A DNA stretch of 34,948 nt from CAJKWP01 sp050943075 (lineage in GTDB: Bacteria > Bacillota > Clostridia > Christensenellales > UBA1242). Below, piece by piece: positions 1 through 9,791 of the stretch (the stretch's first letter is position 1; the number at the start of each line of letters is the position of its first letter). The translations under genes and the position numbers were made by a program. Under the pieces are notes generated by a model. The model saw only the letters and a program-made list of their open reading frames with translations. It did no database searches and was not told the origin of the DNA. The DNA lies in contig JBMNOM010000008.1 of NCBI GenBank assembly GCA_050943075.1, positions 1 to 34,948 of the forward strand, given 5' to 3'.

Positions 1-50
1 TATTTAAGTGTTATTATTACAAAAGTTTTAAATATATTAAATATAAAATG

Positions 51-79
51 TTTGTGTTTTTTGCATTCTGTGATATAAT
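51..79 (+). promoter_or_regulatory. Probable sigma-A promoter of ftsH (extended -10)
   Basis: A perfect TATAAT lies at 74-79, preceded by TG at 71-72, giving the extended -10 TGATATAAT. The -35 region is weak (TTTGTG at 51-56, 17-base spacer), which is normal when the -10 is extended. The transcript would start near position 86 and include the ribosome site TAGGAG at 103-108. Confidence 0.6.
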
Positions 80-116
80 ATTTTGAATTTATAATTAATG
101 CGTAGGAGATGTAGAT

Positions 117-2441
117 TTGAAAAAAGTAAAAACTAATTGGACTTTAATAATATCCTTGCTTTTAATTGGCGCGGTGTTTCTTCTTTTGTTCAGCGACTAC
201 GGAACAAGCGGAGAAAAAATTTCTGCCACAGAAGCAATTACTATAGTTGAAAATGGTCAGGTTTCTGACTTTTACGCCCAAGGCGGAGTTGCAAAAATTA
301 AACTTGCAACAGGCAGCAAAGTTGCCCCAGGAACTTTCCCAAAACAAGCAGACTATCATTTTAAATACACCACAACTTCTTTGGAAATTGTGCTTGAAGC
401 AATTGAAAACTTTAACCAATACGCTTCAGTTGACAACAAAATTAACTGGAACATTGAACCGGAAAGCCCATCATTCATCGACCAAATTTATCCATATTTA
501 TTCTTACTTATGATTGTGCTTGGCATATTCTTGGTTTACAAAATGCTTAACTCATCAAACAAGGGTGCAATGAATTTTGGAAAAAGCCGTGCAAAAGCTG
601 TGACAAATGTTAAAGTGAGATTTGCAGATGTTGCCGGAGCAGACGAGGAAAAAGAAGAACTTAAAGAAATTGTTGAATTTTTGAAAAACCCACAAAAATT
701 TATTAGTTTGGGTGCAAGAATTCCAAAAGGCGTTTTGCTTGTTGGCCCACCAGGAACTGGTAAGACATTGCTTGCAAGAGCGGTTGCGGGCGAAAGCAAT
801 GTGCCATTCCTTTCAATAAGTGGATCAGACTTTGTTGAAATGTTTGTTGGTGTTGGTGCCTCCAGAGTGAGAGATTTATTTGAAGAAGCAAAACGCAACT
901 TGCCATGCATTGTGTTCATTGATGAAATTGACGCAGTTGGTAGACAACGTGGCGCAGGGCTTGGCGGTGGAAATGACGAAAGAGAACAAACGCTTAACCA
1001 ACTTTTAGTTGAAATGGATGGCTTTGAAGCAAACGAAGGTATAGTCATTTTGGCGGCAACAAACCGCAGCGACGTGCTTGACCCAGCACTTTTAAGACCA
1101 GGCAGATTTGACAGACAAATTTATGTTCATGTTCCTGATGTTAAAGGCAGAGAAGGAATTATTAAAATCCACGCGAAAAACAAACCAATTGATGAAAGTG
1201 TAAATTTTGAAACACTTGCAAGAATCACAAGCGGATTCACAGGTGCAGACATTGAAAATATGCTTAACGAAGCTGCAATTTTGGCAGCAAGAGCAAACAG
1301 GCCAAGAATTATCATGGAAGACCTAACCGAAGGCATTAACAAAGTTATTATGGGGCCTCAAAAGAGAAGCAGAGTTGTGACAGAAAGAGATAAGAAAATC
1401 ACAGCTTATCACGAATCTGGACACGCAATTTTGGGTAAGGTGTTGCCACATTGCGAACCAATTCAAGAAGTTTCAATCATCCCTCGTGGCGGAGCAGCTG
1501 GATACACAATGAGCCGTCCTGAAAACGATGATAGCCACATGACATTTAACCGCTTAAACGATGAAATTGCCATGATTATGGGTGGCAGAATTGCGGAAGA
1601 AATTATTTTTAAAGACATCACAACAGGCGCTTCAAGCGACATTCAAAAAGCAACTCAACTTGCAAGAAAAATGGTGACTGAATGGGGTATGAGTGAAATT
1701 GGCTTTATGGCATTTGAAGGCGAAGACAGATTATTTATTGGCAGAGATTATCAAACAAAAAATAATTACAGCGAAAAAATGGCTGCAAATGTTGATGAAG
1801 AAATTTTGAAGATTTTGAATTACAACTATGGCAGAGCAAAACAAATTTTGCAAGACAACATCGAAATGCTTCATAATATGAGTGAATTGCTCTTGCAAAA
1901 AGAAACAATTTATCATGACGAAGTTGAACTTTTGTTTGAGAAAAAATCAGTTGAAGAAATTATTGCAATTATGAATGAGAGGGAATCTGAAAAACTTAAA
2001 AAAGCAGAAGAATTGAAGAAAATAATGCAACAAGAACTTGTTTTGAAAGAACTTGACCAAAAAGTTGAAACTGGAAAAATTTATTTGAAGAATGGAATTA
2101 TAACTCCAGCAGATTTGGAAAGATTGCTTGTTAAACGCAAAGAACAATATGACAAATTGCAAAAAATGAAACAAGAAGTTAACAGTTCCAAAGAAAGTGC
2201 TTTAAGTGTTCAAAATGAAACTCTTGAAACTGAAAAACCTGCAAAGAAAAGAACAAAGAAAGTTGCAGAAAAGCAAGAAAAAACAGCTGAATTAAACAAA
2301 GAAGAGGCAGCAGAAAAGAAGCCTTCAACAAGGAAAAAAACTGCGCCAAAAGAAAAACAAGAAGAAAACAAAACAGAAGAAAAAAAACAAAATCAAAAAC
2401 AACAAAAAAGAAAAAAGAGGAGAATGAATAATGAGAAGTAA
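117..2441 (+). CDS. ftsH: ATP-dependent zinc metalloprotease FtsH with long charged C-terminal tail
   Basis: Membrane-anchored AAA+ protease that pulls misfolded or regulatory membrane proteins into a zinc protease chamber on the cytoplasmic side. Two membrane helices (about residues 9-26 and 122-143) bracket a small external domain. The AAA module has Walker A GPPGTGKT at 210-217, Walker B ending in D269-E270, and the conserved GRFDRQ stretch. The zinc site is HESGH at 432-436, with the third ligand expected at D508 in TTGASSDI. The start is TTG at 117, chosen because TAGGAG lies 8-14 bases upstream. At 774 residues it is about 120-150 longer than usual FtsH. The extra tail (about 615-774) is predicted coiled coil followed by a Lys/Glu/Gln-rich, likely disordered end. 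The stop overlaps the next gene by 11 bases, so the two are probably co-translated. Confidence 0.97.
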   Translation: MKKVKTNWTLIISLLLIGAVFLLLFSDYGTSGEKISATEAITIVENGQVSDFYAQGGVAKIKLATGSKVAPGTFPKQADYHFKYTTTSLEIVLEAIENFNQYASVDNKINWNIEPESPSFIDQIYPYLFLLMIVLGIFLVYKMLNSSNKGAMNFGKSRAKAVTNVKVRFADVAGADEEKEELKEIVEFLKNPQKFISLGARIPKGVLLVGPPGTGKTLLARAVAGESNVPFLSISGSDFVEMFVGVGASRVRDLFEEAKRNLPCIVFIDEIDAVGRQRGAGLGGGNDEREQTLNQLLVEMDGFEANEGIVILAATNRSDVLDPALLRPGRFDRQIYVHVPDVKGREGIIKIHAKNKPIDESVNFETLARITSGFTGADIENMLNEAAILAARANRPRIIMEDLTEGINKVIMGPQKRSRVVTERDKKITAYHESGHAILGKVLPHCEPIQEVSIIPRGGAAGYTMSRPENDDSHMTFNRLNDEIAMIMGGRIAEEIIFKDITTGASSDIQKATQLARKMVTEWGMSEIGFMAFEGEDRLFIGRDYQTKNNYSEKMAANVDEEILKILNYNYGRAKQILQDNIEMLHNMSELLLQKETIYHDEVELLFEKKSVEEIIAIMNERESEKLKKAEELKKIMQQELVLKELDQKVETGKIYLKNGIITPADLERLLVKRKEQYDKLQKMKQEVNSSKESALSVQNETLETEKPAKKRTKKVAEKQEKTAELNKEEAAEKKPSTRKKTAPKEKQEENKTEEKKQNQKQQKRKKRRMNNEK

Positions 2442-2979
2442 ATTAGGTTTAATTATATCTCTCAGTTTAGTGGGTGTTTTAGTTATCACAGCAATTATTT
2501 TGGGAGTTGTCAAAGTTGATTACAGCCCAAAATTCTTTGACGCACCAAATTCAATTATGATTACGGATAAAGATTCCAGCGCACAATACCACACAGGAAG
2601 AACATCAGAAGGCGAACAAAAAGAAAACTTTGTAAAACTTGTTTCATTGTATAATGGAATTTACAAACAAAGCGTGATTGCAAGCACATTTGCTGGAAAT
2701 GCAGGCAACGAAGTTGTTGTGCAATATGAAAGCGGGAGTGTTCCATCAAAAAGCGGATACAGAGTTTTGATTAACTATCCAACAAAAGCAGTTAAAGCAA
2801 GCAATGGCATTGAATATCAAGTTGAACAACTTATATTTAACTTGGAAGACAAAGCAGGAATGCAAGAAGTGACATTGTATTTAAACATTAAAGGCTCAAC
2901 CACAGGATATTTAACAGTTAAAACACTTGCAAACACAAAAATGCTTTATGATTTTGTTTCAGAATTAGAATATAAATAA
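2431..2979 (+). CDS. Hypothetical single-pass membrane protein
   Basis: Family not recognised. It is 182 residues with one N-terminal hydrophobic helix (about residues 6-27) after a short basic start (MRSK), so it is either an uncleaved anchor or a signal peptide without an obvious cleavage motif. The remaining 150 residues are polar, rich in alternating beta-type sequence, and should lie outside the cytoplasm. No Cys is present, so it is not a lipoprotein. The ATG sits inside the end of ftsH (11-base overlap), with the purine-rich AGGAGAATG just upstream as ribosome site. This translational coupling suggests it could assist or modulate FtsH at the membrane, as known FtsH partners do, but that is inference from position only. 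Confidence 0.8.
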   Translation: MRSKLGLIISLSLVGVLVITAIILGVVKVDYSPKFFDAPNSIMITDKDSSAQYHTGRTSEGEQKENFVKLVSLYNGIYKQSVIASTFAGNAGNEVVVQYESGSVPSKSGYRVLINYPTKAVKASNGIEYQVEQLIFNLEDKAGMQEVTLYLNIKGSTTGYLTVKTLANTKMLYDFVSELEYK

Positions 2980-2991
2980 GCTTTAAAAGTT

Positions 2992-3019
2992 TTGTTTCTT
3001 TTAAGCAAAATGTTAAAAT
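2992..3019 (+). promoter_or_regulatory. Promoter placing addB on a leaderless transcript
   Basis: TTGTTT at 2992-2997, a 16-base spacer ending in TGT (3011-3013), then TAAAAT at 3014-3019. This is an extended -10. Only six bases separate the -10 from the addB ATG at 3026, so transcription is expected to begin at or within a base or two of the start codon. No Shine-Dalgarno is visible. Confidence 0.55.
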
Positions 3020-3025
3020 TAAAAC

Positions 3026-6000
3026 ATGGGAAAAATAACACTTGTTTTAAGCTCCAACATTGAAGATTTAAAAAACAATGTAATAAAAATGATTGATTTG
3101 AAAAGCGCTCGGGAGAATGTTGTCATTGTGCCCGATCGCTTTTCTTTGCTTTCAGAACTTGCAATTTTTAACCAGCACAAAACTTCAAGTGTGTTTAACA
3201 CAAATGTTATGCCAATTTCACGCCTTGCAACAAGTTTGCTTGAAAAAATTGGAAAGAAAATTGACATTGTCACAAAAGAGGAGGAAGGCTTTTTAATTAG
3301 AAGAAGTATTCAAAAAACCTCACACTTATTCAAAGTTTTGCCACAAACAACAAGTGTTGGCTTGTGTGAAGAAGTTGCTTCAACAATTGCGCAATTAAAG
3401 GCAAATAAAGTTGCTGTTGAAAATTTGAAAAACACTCAATTTGGGCAATTTTTACAAGATAAACTTGATGATATAATGCTTATTTACGCCGAGTATGAAG
3501 CCTTGCTTGGTGAAAAAGCAGACAGTGGCAGAATTTTGGAAGTGTTTGACCAAAACATTGAAAACATTGCGTTTTTGCAAAATATGAATTTGTTTTTTGT
3601 GGGGTTTGATTCTTTCACAACACAAATTTTTGAACTTATTAAAAAACTTAAAAAATATGTGCCGCAAATTGTTGTGGGGGCTTTTTATCATTTTAATTCA
3701 AACAACAAAAAAGTGTTTGAACTTGATGTTTATGAAAAGTTTAACACTTTTAAAAAAGAAGAAGGTTTTGAAATTATAGAAACTGCAAGCACATTGCCAG
3801 CAGTGTTTGATTTTGCCCATAAAAATGTGCTTTCACGAAGCAAAGAAAACTTGGAAATTAATGAAGAAATTAAGCTTTTTTCTTATGAAAACCCAAAACA
3901 AGAAATTGAATTTACACTTAAAGAAATTGCAAGTTTAATTAAAGAAGAGGGCTTAAGGTATTCCGACTTTGCCATTGCAACACAAAACCTTGAAAGGCAA
4001 AAAAATGCTTTGGAACTTGCACTTAAAAAGTTTGATTTAAGCTATTATTTGGACACAAGCTATTCATTTTCAAAAACACCACTTGGGGAATTTGTACTTT
4101 TGTTTTTAAACCTTATTTTAAAACAATTTGACAAAAACGCACTTAAAGGTTTTTTGGGCTCAATTTTTGTTGGGCTTTCTTTTAATGAAAGAGCTGAAAT
4201 GTTTAACCTTCTTGATAAATATTTAACCTTTTACAACGACTTAAAAACACTTGAAAAAGTTGTTGTGAGTCAAGACAGAGAAGTGTATCAAAAATTTAGA
4301 AAATACTTTTTCAAATTTAATGCATACAGAGAAAAATTGTTTAAAGCAAAAACAATTTTTGATTTTGTTAATTTTATTAATGAATTTCTTGAAGACTTTG
4401 AAGTGGAAAAAGTGTGTGAAGTTAATGCGTTAAAACTAAGCGCAGAAGGACAGTTGAAAGAAGAAAAAATTTTCTTACAACTTTATTCAAAATGCACGCA
4501 AAGCCTAAACTCATTAAACGCATATTTGCAAGATGAAGAAGTGAGTGCAGACGAGTTTTATGATTTATTAAAAAACAGTTTTGAAAGCAAAAAAGTTTCA
4601 ACTGTTCCAATGAGTGGAGATTGCATTTTTGTTGGAGAAACAACAACAAGTTTCTTTCCAAAAGTTAAGCATTTGTTTGTGCTTGGGGCAAGTTATTCCT
4701 CAGTGCCACAAAAGCTTGAAGACAAAGGTATTTTAAATGATAAAAACCTTGAAGAAATGGAAAGGGAAATTAAAGTTTCACCAAAAGTGCAAACAATAAA
4801 TAAGCGCAATAAGTTTAAACTTCTTAACCTTTTTGCAATTCCAGAAAAAACTTTAACAATTAGCTATAGCGCTGTGGGTGATGGGGAAGAAAACAACACA
4901 CCGAGCGTGCTTATGAAAGACCTTGAAAAAATTTTTAAATATAGAAACGAAAACTTAAAAATTGTTTCAAGAACTTCACTTTTGCAAAATTTATCAGAAA
5001 TTGACCAAATGATAAGCATTGAAAAACACGCAATCAACACAGGTATTTTAAAAGAATTTTTGCTTAAGAATTTTGACAACAAAATGTATAAGAAAAAGTT
5101 TGTTAACTCGGTTTACAATGTTTTAAAACAAGAAGACAAGTTTTCAGAAAGTGAACTTAACCTTTTAAAGCGTGAATATGAATTGCCAAAAATTAAAAAC
5201 GCAAGACAATTATTTTTTAAGGTTGGAAACACAAAAGTTTCACAACTTGAGGCTTATTTCAAATCGCCATTCATGCACTTTTTGTCTTATGGATTAAAAT
5301 TGCAAGAAAACGAAACAAGCGATATTTCCAAACTTGAAATTGGAAATTTTTTGCACTTTGTGGCGGAAGAATTTTTAACAAGAAATGTCCAAACAATTAA
5401 AGTTTTAACAGAGGAAGAAATTGCCCAGCAAGCAAAACAAATTGCTTTGGAAGCCAAAAAGAAAGAAAGTTTTTATAAGTTTTTCATAAACTTTGAAAAC
5501 AAAACATTGTTTAAGTTATTGCAAGAAGAAGCAATCACACTTTGTGTTAATCTTGCTCTTCAACAAAAAAACTCACGCTTTACACCAAAGCATTTTGAAA
5601 AAGCAATTAACCAAGAAAACTATTTTGAAAAAGCAAATCTTTCTCTTCGTGGCCGAGTGGACAGAATTGACGAGTTTGGCAATGGGTTTGTTATATATGA
5701 CTATAAAAGTGGAAAGGTGGAATTAAATGCAAAACTTATCTACACTGGGGAAAAAATTCAGCTTTTAATTTATGCCGACATCTACGCGCGCCAAACTGGA
5801 AAAACAGCAATGGGTGTGTTTTACTTCCCAATTAAAAACTCGTTTGACCAAAAAAATGAAAAGAAAATGCGCGGATTGTTTAACCTTGACCCAGACAACG
5901 TTTTAAACCTTGACACAAGTTTGAATTATGAAAACAATAAAAGTGAATTTGTTGCAGGGCTTGGCATTTCCACAGACCAAAAATATATCAAAAACAACCA

Positions 6001-6229
6001 AATCGTGCCGCACAATCACAAGTTAAGCAAAAGTTTTTACAGCGCAATTTCTTATGCCAAAAAAGTTTGCGAAAACGCGCTTGAAGAAATTTTGCAAGGC
6101 AACATTGCCATGAACGAAAAAGAAAACCCAAGCCTTGAAGGGCTTTTTGAAGATGGCTTATTATTAAAACTTAAAGATAACACAAACCTAGAAATTCCAG
6201 ACGACATTTTTGAACAAGGAGAAGAATAG
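3026..6229 (+). CDS. addB: AddB/RexB-type ATP-dependent nuclease subunit B, lacking Fe-S and Walker A motifs
   Basis: Second subunit of the AddAB helicase-nuclease that resects double-strand breaks for RecA. Family signs are the N-terminal VVIVPDRFSLLSELA stretch, the helicase-like middle, and the C-terminal RecB-type nuclease: GRVDRID at about 876 (Asp 879), DYKSGK at 892-897, and QLLIY from Q912. The length of 1067 residues suits AddB. Two normal features are absent. The N-terminal P-loop is replaced by LSSNIEDLKNN, and the four Fe-S cysteines are gone: YFKSPF has Ser 747 where AddB has Cys, and the last 40 residues contain no Cys. That resembles RexB-style proteins. The nuclease residues look intact. 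addA follows after one base, so the pair is an operon. The ATG at 3026 matches the family N-terminus although no ribosome site precedes it. Confidence 0.93.
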   Translation: MGKITLVLSSNIEDLKNNVIKMIDLKSARENVVIVPDRFSLLSELAIFNQHKTSSVFNTNVMPISRLATSLLEKIGKKIDIVTKEEEGFLIRRSIQKTSHLFKVLPQTTSVGLCEEVASTIAQLKANKVAVENLKNTQFGQFLQDKLDDIMLIYAEYEALLGEKADSGRILEVFDQNIENIAFLQNMNLFFVGFDSFTTQIFELIKKLKKYVPQIVVGAFYHFNSNNKKVFELDVYEKFNTFKKEEGFEIIETASTLPAVFDFAHKNVLSRSKENLEINEEIKLFSYENPKQEIEFTLKEIASLIKEEGLRYSDFAIATQNLERQKNALELALKKFDLSYYLDTSYSFSKTPLGEFVLLFLNLILKQFDKNALKGFLGSIFVGLSFNERAEMFNLLDKYLTFYNDLKTLEKVVVSQDREVYQKFRKYFFKFNAYREKLFKAKTIFDFVNFINEFLEDFEVEKVCEVNALKLSAEGQLKEEKIFLQLYSKCTQSLNSLNAYLQDEEVSADEFYDLLKNSFESKKVSTVPMSGDCIFVGETTTSFFPKVKHLFVLGASYSSVPQKLEDKGILNDKNLEEMEREIKVSPKVQTINKRNKFKLLNLFAIPEKTLTISYSAVGDGEENNTPSVLMKDLEKIFKYRNENLKIVSRTSLLQNLSEIDQMISIEKHAINTGILKEFLLKNFDNKMYKKKFVNSVYNVLKQEDKFSESELNLLKREYELPKIKNARQLFFKVGNTKVSQLEAYFKSPFMHFLSYGLKLQENETSDISKLEIGNFLHFVAEEFLTRNVQTIKVLTEEEIAQQAKQIALEAKKKESFYKFFINFENKTLFKLLQEEAITLCVNLALQQKNSRFTPKHFEKAINQENYFEKANLSLRGRVDRIDEFGNGFVIYDYKSGKVELNAKLIYTGEKIQLLIYADIYARQTGKTAMGVFYFPIKNSFDQKNEKKMRGLFNLDPDNVLNLDTSLNYENNKSEFVAGLGISTDQKYIKNNQIVPHNHKLSKSFYSAISYAKKVCENALEEILQGNIAMNEKENPSLEGLFEDGLLLKLKDNTNLEIPDDIFEQGEE

Positions 6230-6230
6230 T

Positions 6231-9200
6231 TTGGTAGAATTTGAATTTAAACCCGAACAAAAAAAGATTATTGAAGCAAGTGGAAAAAACTTGCTTGTTT
6301 CTGCGTCTGCTGGAAGCGGCAAAACCACAGTTATGATTGAACGAATTTTTAATAAACTTGTTAAAAAAGAAGTTAAAATTGAAGATTTGCTTGTGCTTAC
6401 ATACACCGCAAATGCAGCAGAAGAAATGAAACAAAAACTCGTGAAAAAACTTGCTGGTTTAAGTGAAGAATATGAGTTTTTGGAAGAGCAAATGGAAAAC
6501 ATTGACGCTGCCGACATTTCCACAATTCACAGTTTTTGCCAAAGATTAATTAAAAAAAACTTTCATCTTTTGCCAGAAATTGATATAAACTTCAGCCTTT
6601 TAAATTCTCAAGAGCAAGCAATTTTGCGTGAAAGGGCAATGAAAGAAGTTATGCTTAAGTTTAAGGAAAGCAAGCCAGACGATTATTTTTACTTGCTTTC
6701 ACTTTATGGAAAAGAACGCAACGACAATAAAATTACATCATTAATTTTTGAAATTGATAAGCATTTGGATGCAACAAGTGACAAAGAAAAATTTAGAAAA
6801 CAAGTTGCTTTTACAATGTATCAAAATCCAAACATTGCGTATGAAATTTTAAATCAAAATTTTGTGACAAAAATTAAAGGTTTTGTTTTTAGAACAGAAA
6901 AATTAAACAAAAAAGCAAGATATTTAGACTCTGAAAATTGCCTTGCCACCACAAGCGATGTTTTGCTTGCGTTAAGGCAAATTTCTCCTGAAAACTCATT
7001 TTTTAAAAACTTGAATTTGTTTTTAAGTTTTAAGTTTGAAAAAACAAAAAAAGACGAAAATTTTGAGGAATTATCTCAAGAAATTCATGCTCTTAAAAAA
7101 GACATTTCAAGCTTTAAAACAAGCATAAAAAACAAAAATTTTGATGATGAAAATGAAAACAATCAAAGTTTGCTTGAAGGACAAAAAACCTTGCAAATCT
7201 TGCTTGAATTGCAAAAAGAATTTGAGGAGAAATACACTCTTATTAAACGCAAGAAAAACTCACTTGATTTTTCCGACCTTGAGCGTCTTGCAATTAAGTT
7301 GACAAGCAAGGAAAACGTGCAAAAAGAACTTAGGGAAAAGTATAAACTCATTTTTGTGGACGAGTTTCAAGACGCCAATGAAGTGCAAGAAAATTTAATT
7401 AAAAACCTTGCGTCAGGAAACAATTTGTTTTTTGTGGGTGATGTTAAGCAAAGCATTTATGGTTTCCGCAGGGCAAAACCACAAATCTTTTTGGACATGC
7501 AACAAAAATTTAAAACAGATCCAAATAGCCAAAATATGAGTCTTAACCTAAATTTTAGAAGCGACCAAAACATTTTGGAATTTGTTAACATGATTTTTAA
7601 AACAATTATGACAGACAAAACCGCAGGGCTTAACTATCAAACAGAAGCCATGTTTAAACCATTTAAACAACTTGGAGATAATGGGCTTGAAAGGGTTAAA
7701 ATTGTTGGCGTTATTAAGGAAAAAGAAGAAAAACAAAAAGCGTCAGCAATTTACAGCGTTTTAAACCAAGAAGAAACCCCAGACGAGAAAAAACAAGGGG
7801 AAATTGAAGCATATTTGGTTTCACAAGACATTGAAAAACTTCAGCGCACAACAATTATTGATAAAGATGGCAAGCCAAGGCCAGTGCGCCACAGCGACAT
7901 GACAATTCTTGTTAGAAAAAGAGGGAATTTCTTTGATTCATTTTGCAAAAAACTGGTTGAACTTGGCGTTCCAATTTATGCAAACAACTCACGCAGTTTG
8001 TTTGAAGAGCCAGATGCTAAAAAATTTATTGCACTGTTCCGCCTTGCACAAAGTTTTCATGATGATTATTCCTTGGCAGCAGTTATGACAAGCTTTTTTG
8101 CTTCATTTACTTTTCAAGATTTGGCAGACATCAAACTTGCGCAGCCAAAGCAAAAATATTTTTTCCAAAGTGTGATTGCTTATTCCAAAACAAATAAGGA
8201 CGAGTTGGCGGAAAAAATTGAAAACTTTATTGTCACAATTGAGCAGTTTTTTGAAAATGTGCAAATTAAAGGCGTGTTTTTTGCCTTGAGTGATATTTTG
8301 CAAAAAACAAGTTATGTGGAAAAAGTTTTGTGTTTGCCAGAAGGCAAGCAAAGAGTTCAGGCAATTGAAAGGTTTTTAAACCTTTTAACTGAAGGCGAAA
8401 ACAATTTTAACATAAACTCATTTTTGGAATTTGTTGAAATTGAAAACAATGAAATTAAAGCGCCAAACTTTTTTGCAGGCGACCAAGATTGTGTTAATGT
8501 GACAACAATACACTCAAGCAAAGGGCTTGAATATCCAATTGTATTTTTGGTGGAAATGGGGTCAGACTTCACAAAAGCACCACCAAAAGCCGAAGTTAAA
8601 ATCCATGACGATTTGGGTGTTGGGTTGAAATATTATTCTGATAAAACGCTTAAAAAAGAGCCATCAATTTGCTATGAAGCAATTGATATTGTTAACAAAA
8701 AAGAAGAATTTTCTGAAAAGCTTAGGCTTTTGTATGTTGGGCTAACACGCGCGGTGGAGTATATGTATATATATGGTAAAATTGAGCCAAAGAACATTGA
8801 AGCACATGAAAACGACTGGCAAGTTTTTGAAGCAAAATCATACATGGAGCTCATTTTGGGCGCGCTTGAAAAAACAGATTTGGAAACATTAATGCAACAC
8901 AATTTTGCCTTAATTGACACACCGCTTTGCAGGGCAAGTGTTCAGCTTTATAAAGACAGCGAAAATAAAGAAAGAGAAAAAGAAGTTGAAGCAAACTTTT
9001 TCACAAAAGGCGATCTTGAACTTGAAGAAGGGCTTTTGCAAAGTTTAAAAACTGAATATAAATTTAAAAACGCAACAAGCATTGCGCTTAAAAATTCTGT
9101 TTCTTCAATTATTAAACACGAGTATTATGAAAGCTTTAACGCAATGCCACAAAAACTTGTTTTAAGCGAGCATTTAACAACAGAAAAGGTGTCGCAAGAA

Positions 9201-9659
9201 GAGGGCATTTTGTATCACAAAATTTTTGAGATTTTAGATTTTGAAAGCGTGGAAAATGAAACAGACATTGAAAACCAACTTTTAAAAGCAAACATTAACC
9301 CTGAAATTATTGACAAAACAAAAGTGTTAAATGTTGTTAACCTTATTAAACCATTCACTATTGGCAACAAACATTTTAAAGAACAAAAATTTATGATGTA
9401 TGTGCCATATAATGAAGTTGTTGAAAGTGAAATAACAGACAAAATTTTGGTGCAAGGTGTGATTGACTTATTTGTGCTTGGAAACAAAAACATTTTAATT
9501 GACTATAAGTTAACTCATCTTGGCGATGACAATTTAATTAAAAAGCGCTATGTAAAACAACTTGCACTTTACAAAAAAGCAGTTATGGAATTTTACAATG
9601 TGCAAGAAATCGAGTGTGTGATTGTGGACATCAACCGCCAAAAATTAATTAAACTTTAA
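6231..9659 (+). CDS. addA: AddA helicase/nuclease subunit A
   Basis: UvrD/Rep-superfamily 3'-5' helicase with a C-terminal RecB-like nuclease domain; partner of AddB in double-strand-break processing. Visible motifs are Walker A AGSGKT at 27-32, Walker B DEFQD at 377-381, the SIYGFRRAKP motif and NFRSD (motif IV region), TIHSSKGLEYPIVF (motif V region), and LLYVGLTRA (motif VI). The nuclease shows GVIDLF at 1076-1081 (Asp 1079) and DYK at 1091-1093, followed by YVKQLALY. I place the start at TTG 6231 because AAGGAGAA lies 7-8 bases upstream, at the end of addB. A longer TTG reading from 6210 would place the ribosome site inside the gene. The product has 1142 residues, slightly short of the Bacillus protein but complete. 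One base separates it from addB. Confidence 0.95.
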   Translation: MVEFEFKPEQKKIIEASGKNLLVSASAGSGKTTVMIERIFNKLVKKEVKIEDLLVLTYTANAAEEMKQKLVKKLAGLSEEYEFLEEQMENIDAADISTIHSFCQRLIKKNFHLLPEIDINFSLLNSQEQAILRERAMKEVMLKFKESKPDDYFYLLSLYGKERNDNKITSLIFEIDKHLDATSDKEKFRKQVAFTMYQNPNIAYEILNQNFVTKIKGFVFRTEKLNKKARYLDSENCLATTSDVLLALRQISPENSFFKNLNLFLSFKFEKTKKDENFEELSQEIHALKKDISSFKTSIKNKNFDDENENNQSLLEGQKTLQILLELQKEFEEKYTLIKRKKNSLDFSDLERLAIKLTSKENVQKELREKYKLIFVDEFQDANEVQENLIKNLASGNNLFFVGDVKQSIYGFRRAKPQIFLDMQQKFKTDPNSQNMSLNLNFRSDQNILEFVNMIFKTIMTDKTAGLNYQTEAMFKPFKQLGDNGLERVKIVGVIKEKEEKQKASAIYSVLNQEETPDEKKQGEIEAYLVSQDIEKLQRTTIIDKDGKPRPVRHSDMTILVRKRGNFFDSFCKKLVELGVPIYANNSRSLFEEPDAKKFIALFRLAQSFHDDYSLAAVMTSFFASFTFQDLADIKLAQPKQKYFFQSVIAYSKTNKDELAEKIENFIVTIEQFFENVQIKGVFFALSDILQKTSYVEKVLCLPEGKQRVQAIERFLNLLTEGENNFNINSFLEFVEIENNEIKAPNFFAGDQDCVNVTTIHSSKGLEYPIVFLVEMGSDFTKAPPKAEVKIHDDLGVGLKYYSDKTLKKEPSICYEAIDIVNKKEEFSEKLRLLYVGLTRAVEYMYIYGKIEPKNIEAHENDWQVFEAKSYMELILGALEKTDLETLMQHNFALIDTPLCRASVQLYKDSENKEREKEVEANFFTKGDLELEEGLLQSLKTEYKFKNATSIALKNSVSSIIKHEYYESFNAMPQKLVLSEHLTTEKVSQEEGILYHKIFEILDFESVENETDIENQLLKANINPEIIDKTKVLNVVNLIKPFTIGNKHFKEQKFMMYVPYNEVVESEITDKILVQGVIDLFVLGNKNILIDYKLTHLGDDNLIKKRYVKQLALYKKAVMEFYNVQEIECVIVDINRQKLIKL

Positions 9660-9662
9660 AAC

Positions 9663-9695
9663 AAAAAAGCTTTTTAGTTAAAGCTTTTTTCTTTT
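9663..9695 (+). terminator. Intrinsic terminator of addBA
   Basis: Stem AAAAAAGCTTT (9663-9673) pairs with AAAGCTTTTTT (9680-9690) around a six-base loop and runs into a T-rich tail. It begins three bases after the addA stop. Confidence 0.8.
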
Positions 9696-9740
9696 ATTGG
9701 CATTATTTTTAAAATTTTTATCAAAAAGGTTGTAAAGTTT

Positions 9741-9769
9741 GGGTTTATTTATTATTATAAAACTATAAT
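9741..9769 (+). promoter_or_regulatory. Possible promoter of the DACNV-like gene
   Basis: A perfect TATAAT is present at 9764-9769, about 22 bases before the ATG, with AGGGGT at 9781-9786 as ribosome site. No convincing -35 is seen at 17 bases. The addA terminator upstream makes a separate promoter necessary. Confidence 0.4.
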
Positions 9770-9791
9770 AAGCATTTTTTAGGGGTAAAAG

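Noticed and set aside
536..1048. 170-codon minus-strand open frame inside ftsH
   Set aside because: Antisense shadow of the conserved AAA domain; no start signal and low-complexity Ser/Leu content.
2980..3006. Hairpin GCTTTAAAAG / CTTTTAAGC after the membrane gene
   Set aside because: One bulged base and no T-run after it; it overlaps the addB promoter, so I do not call it a terminator.
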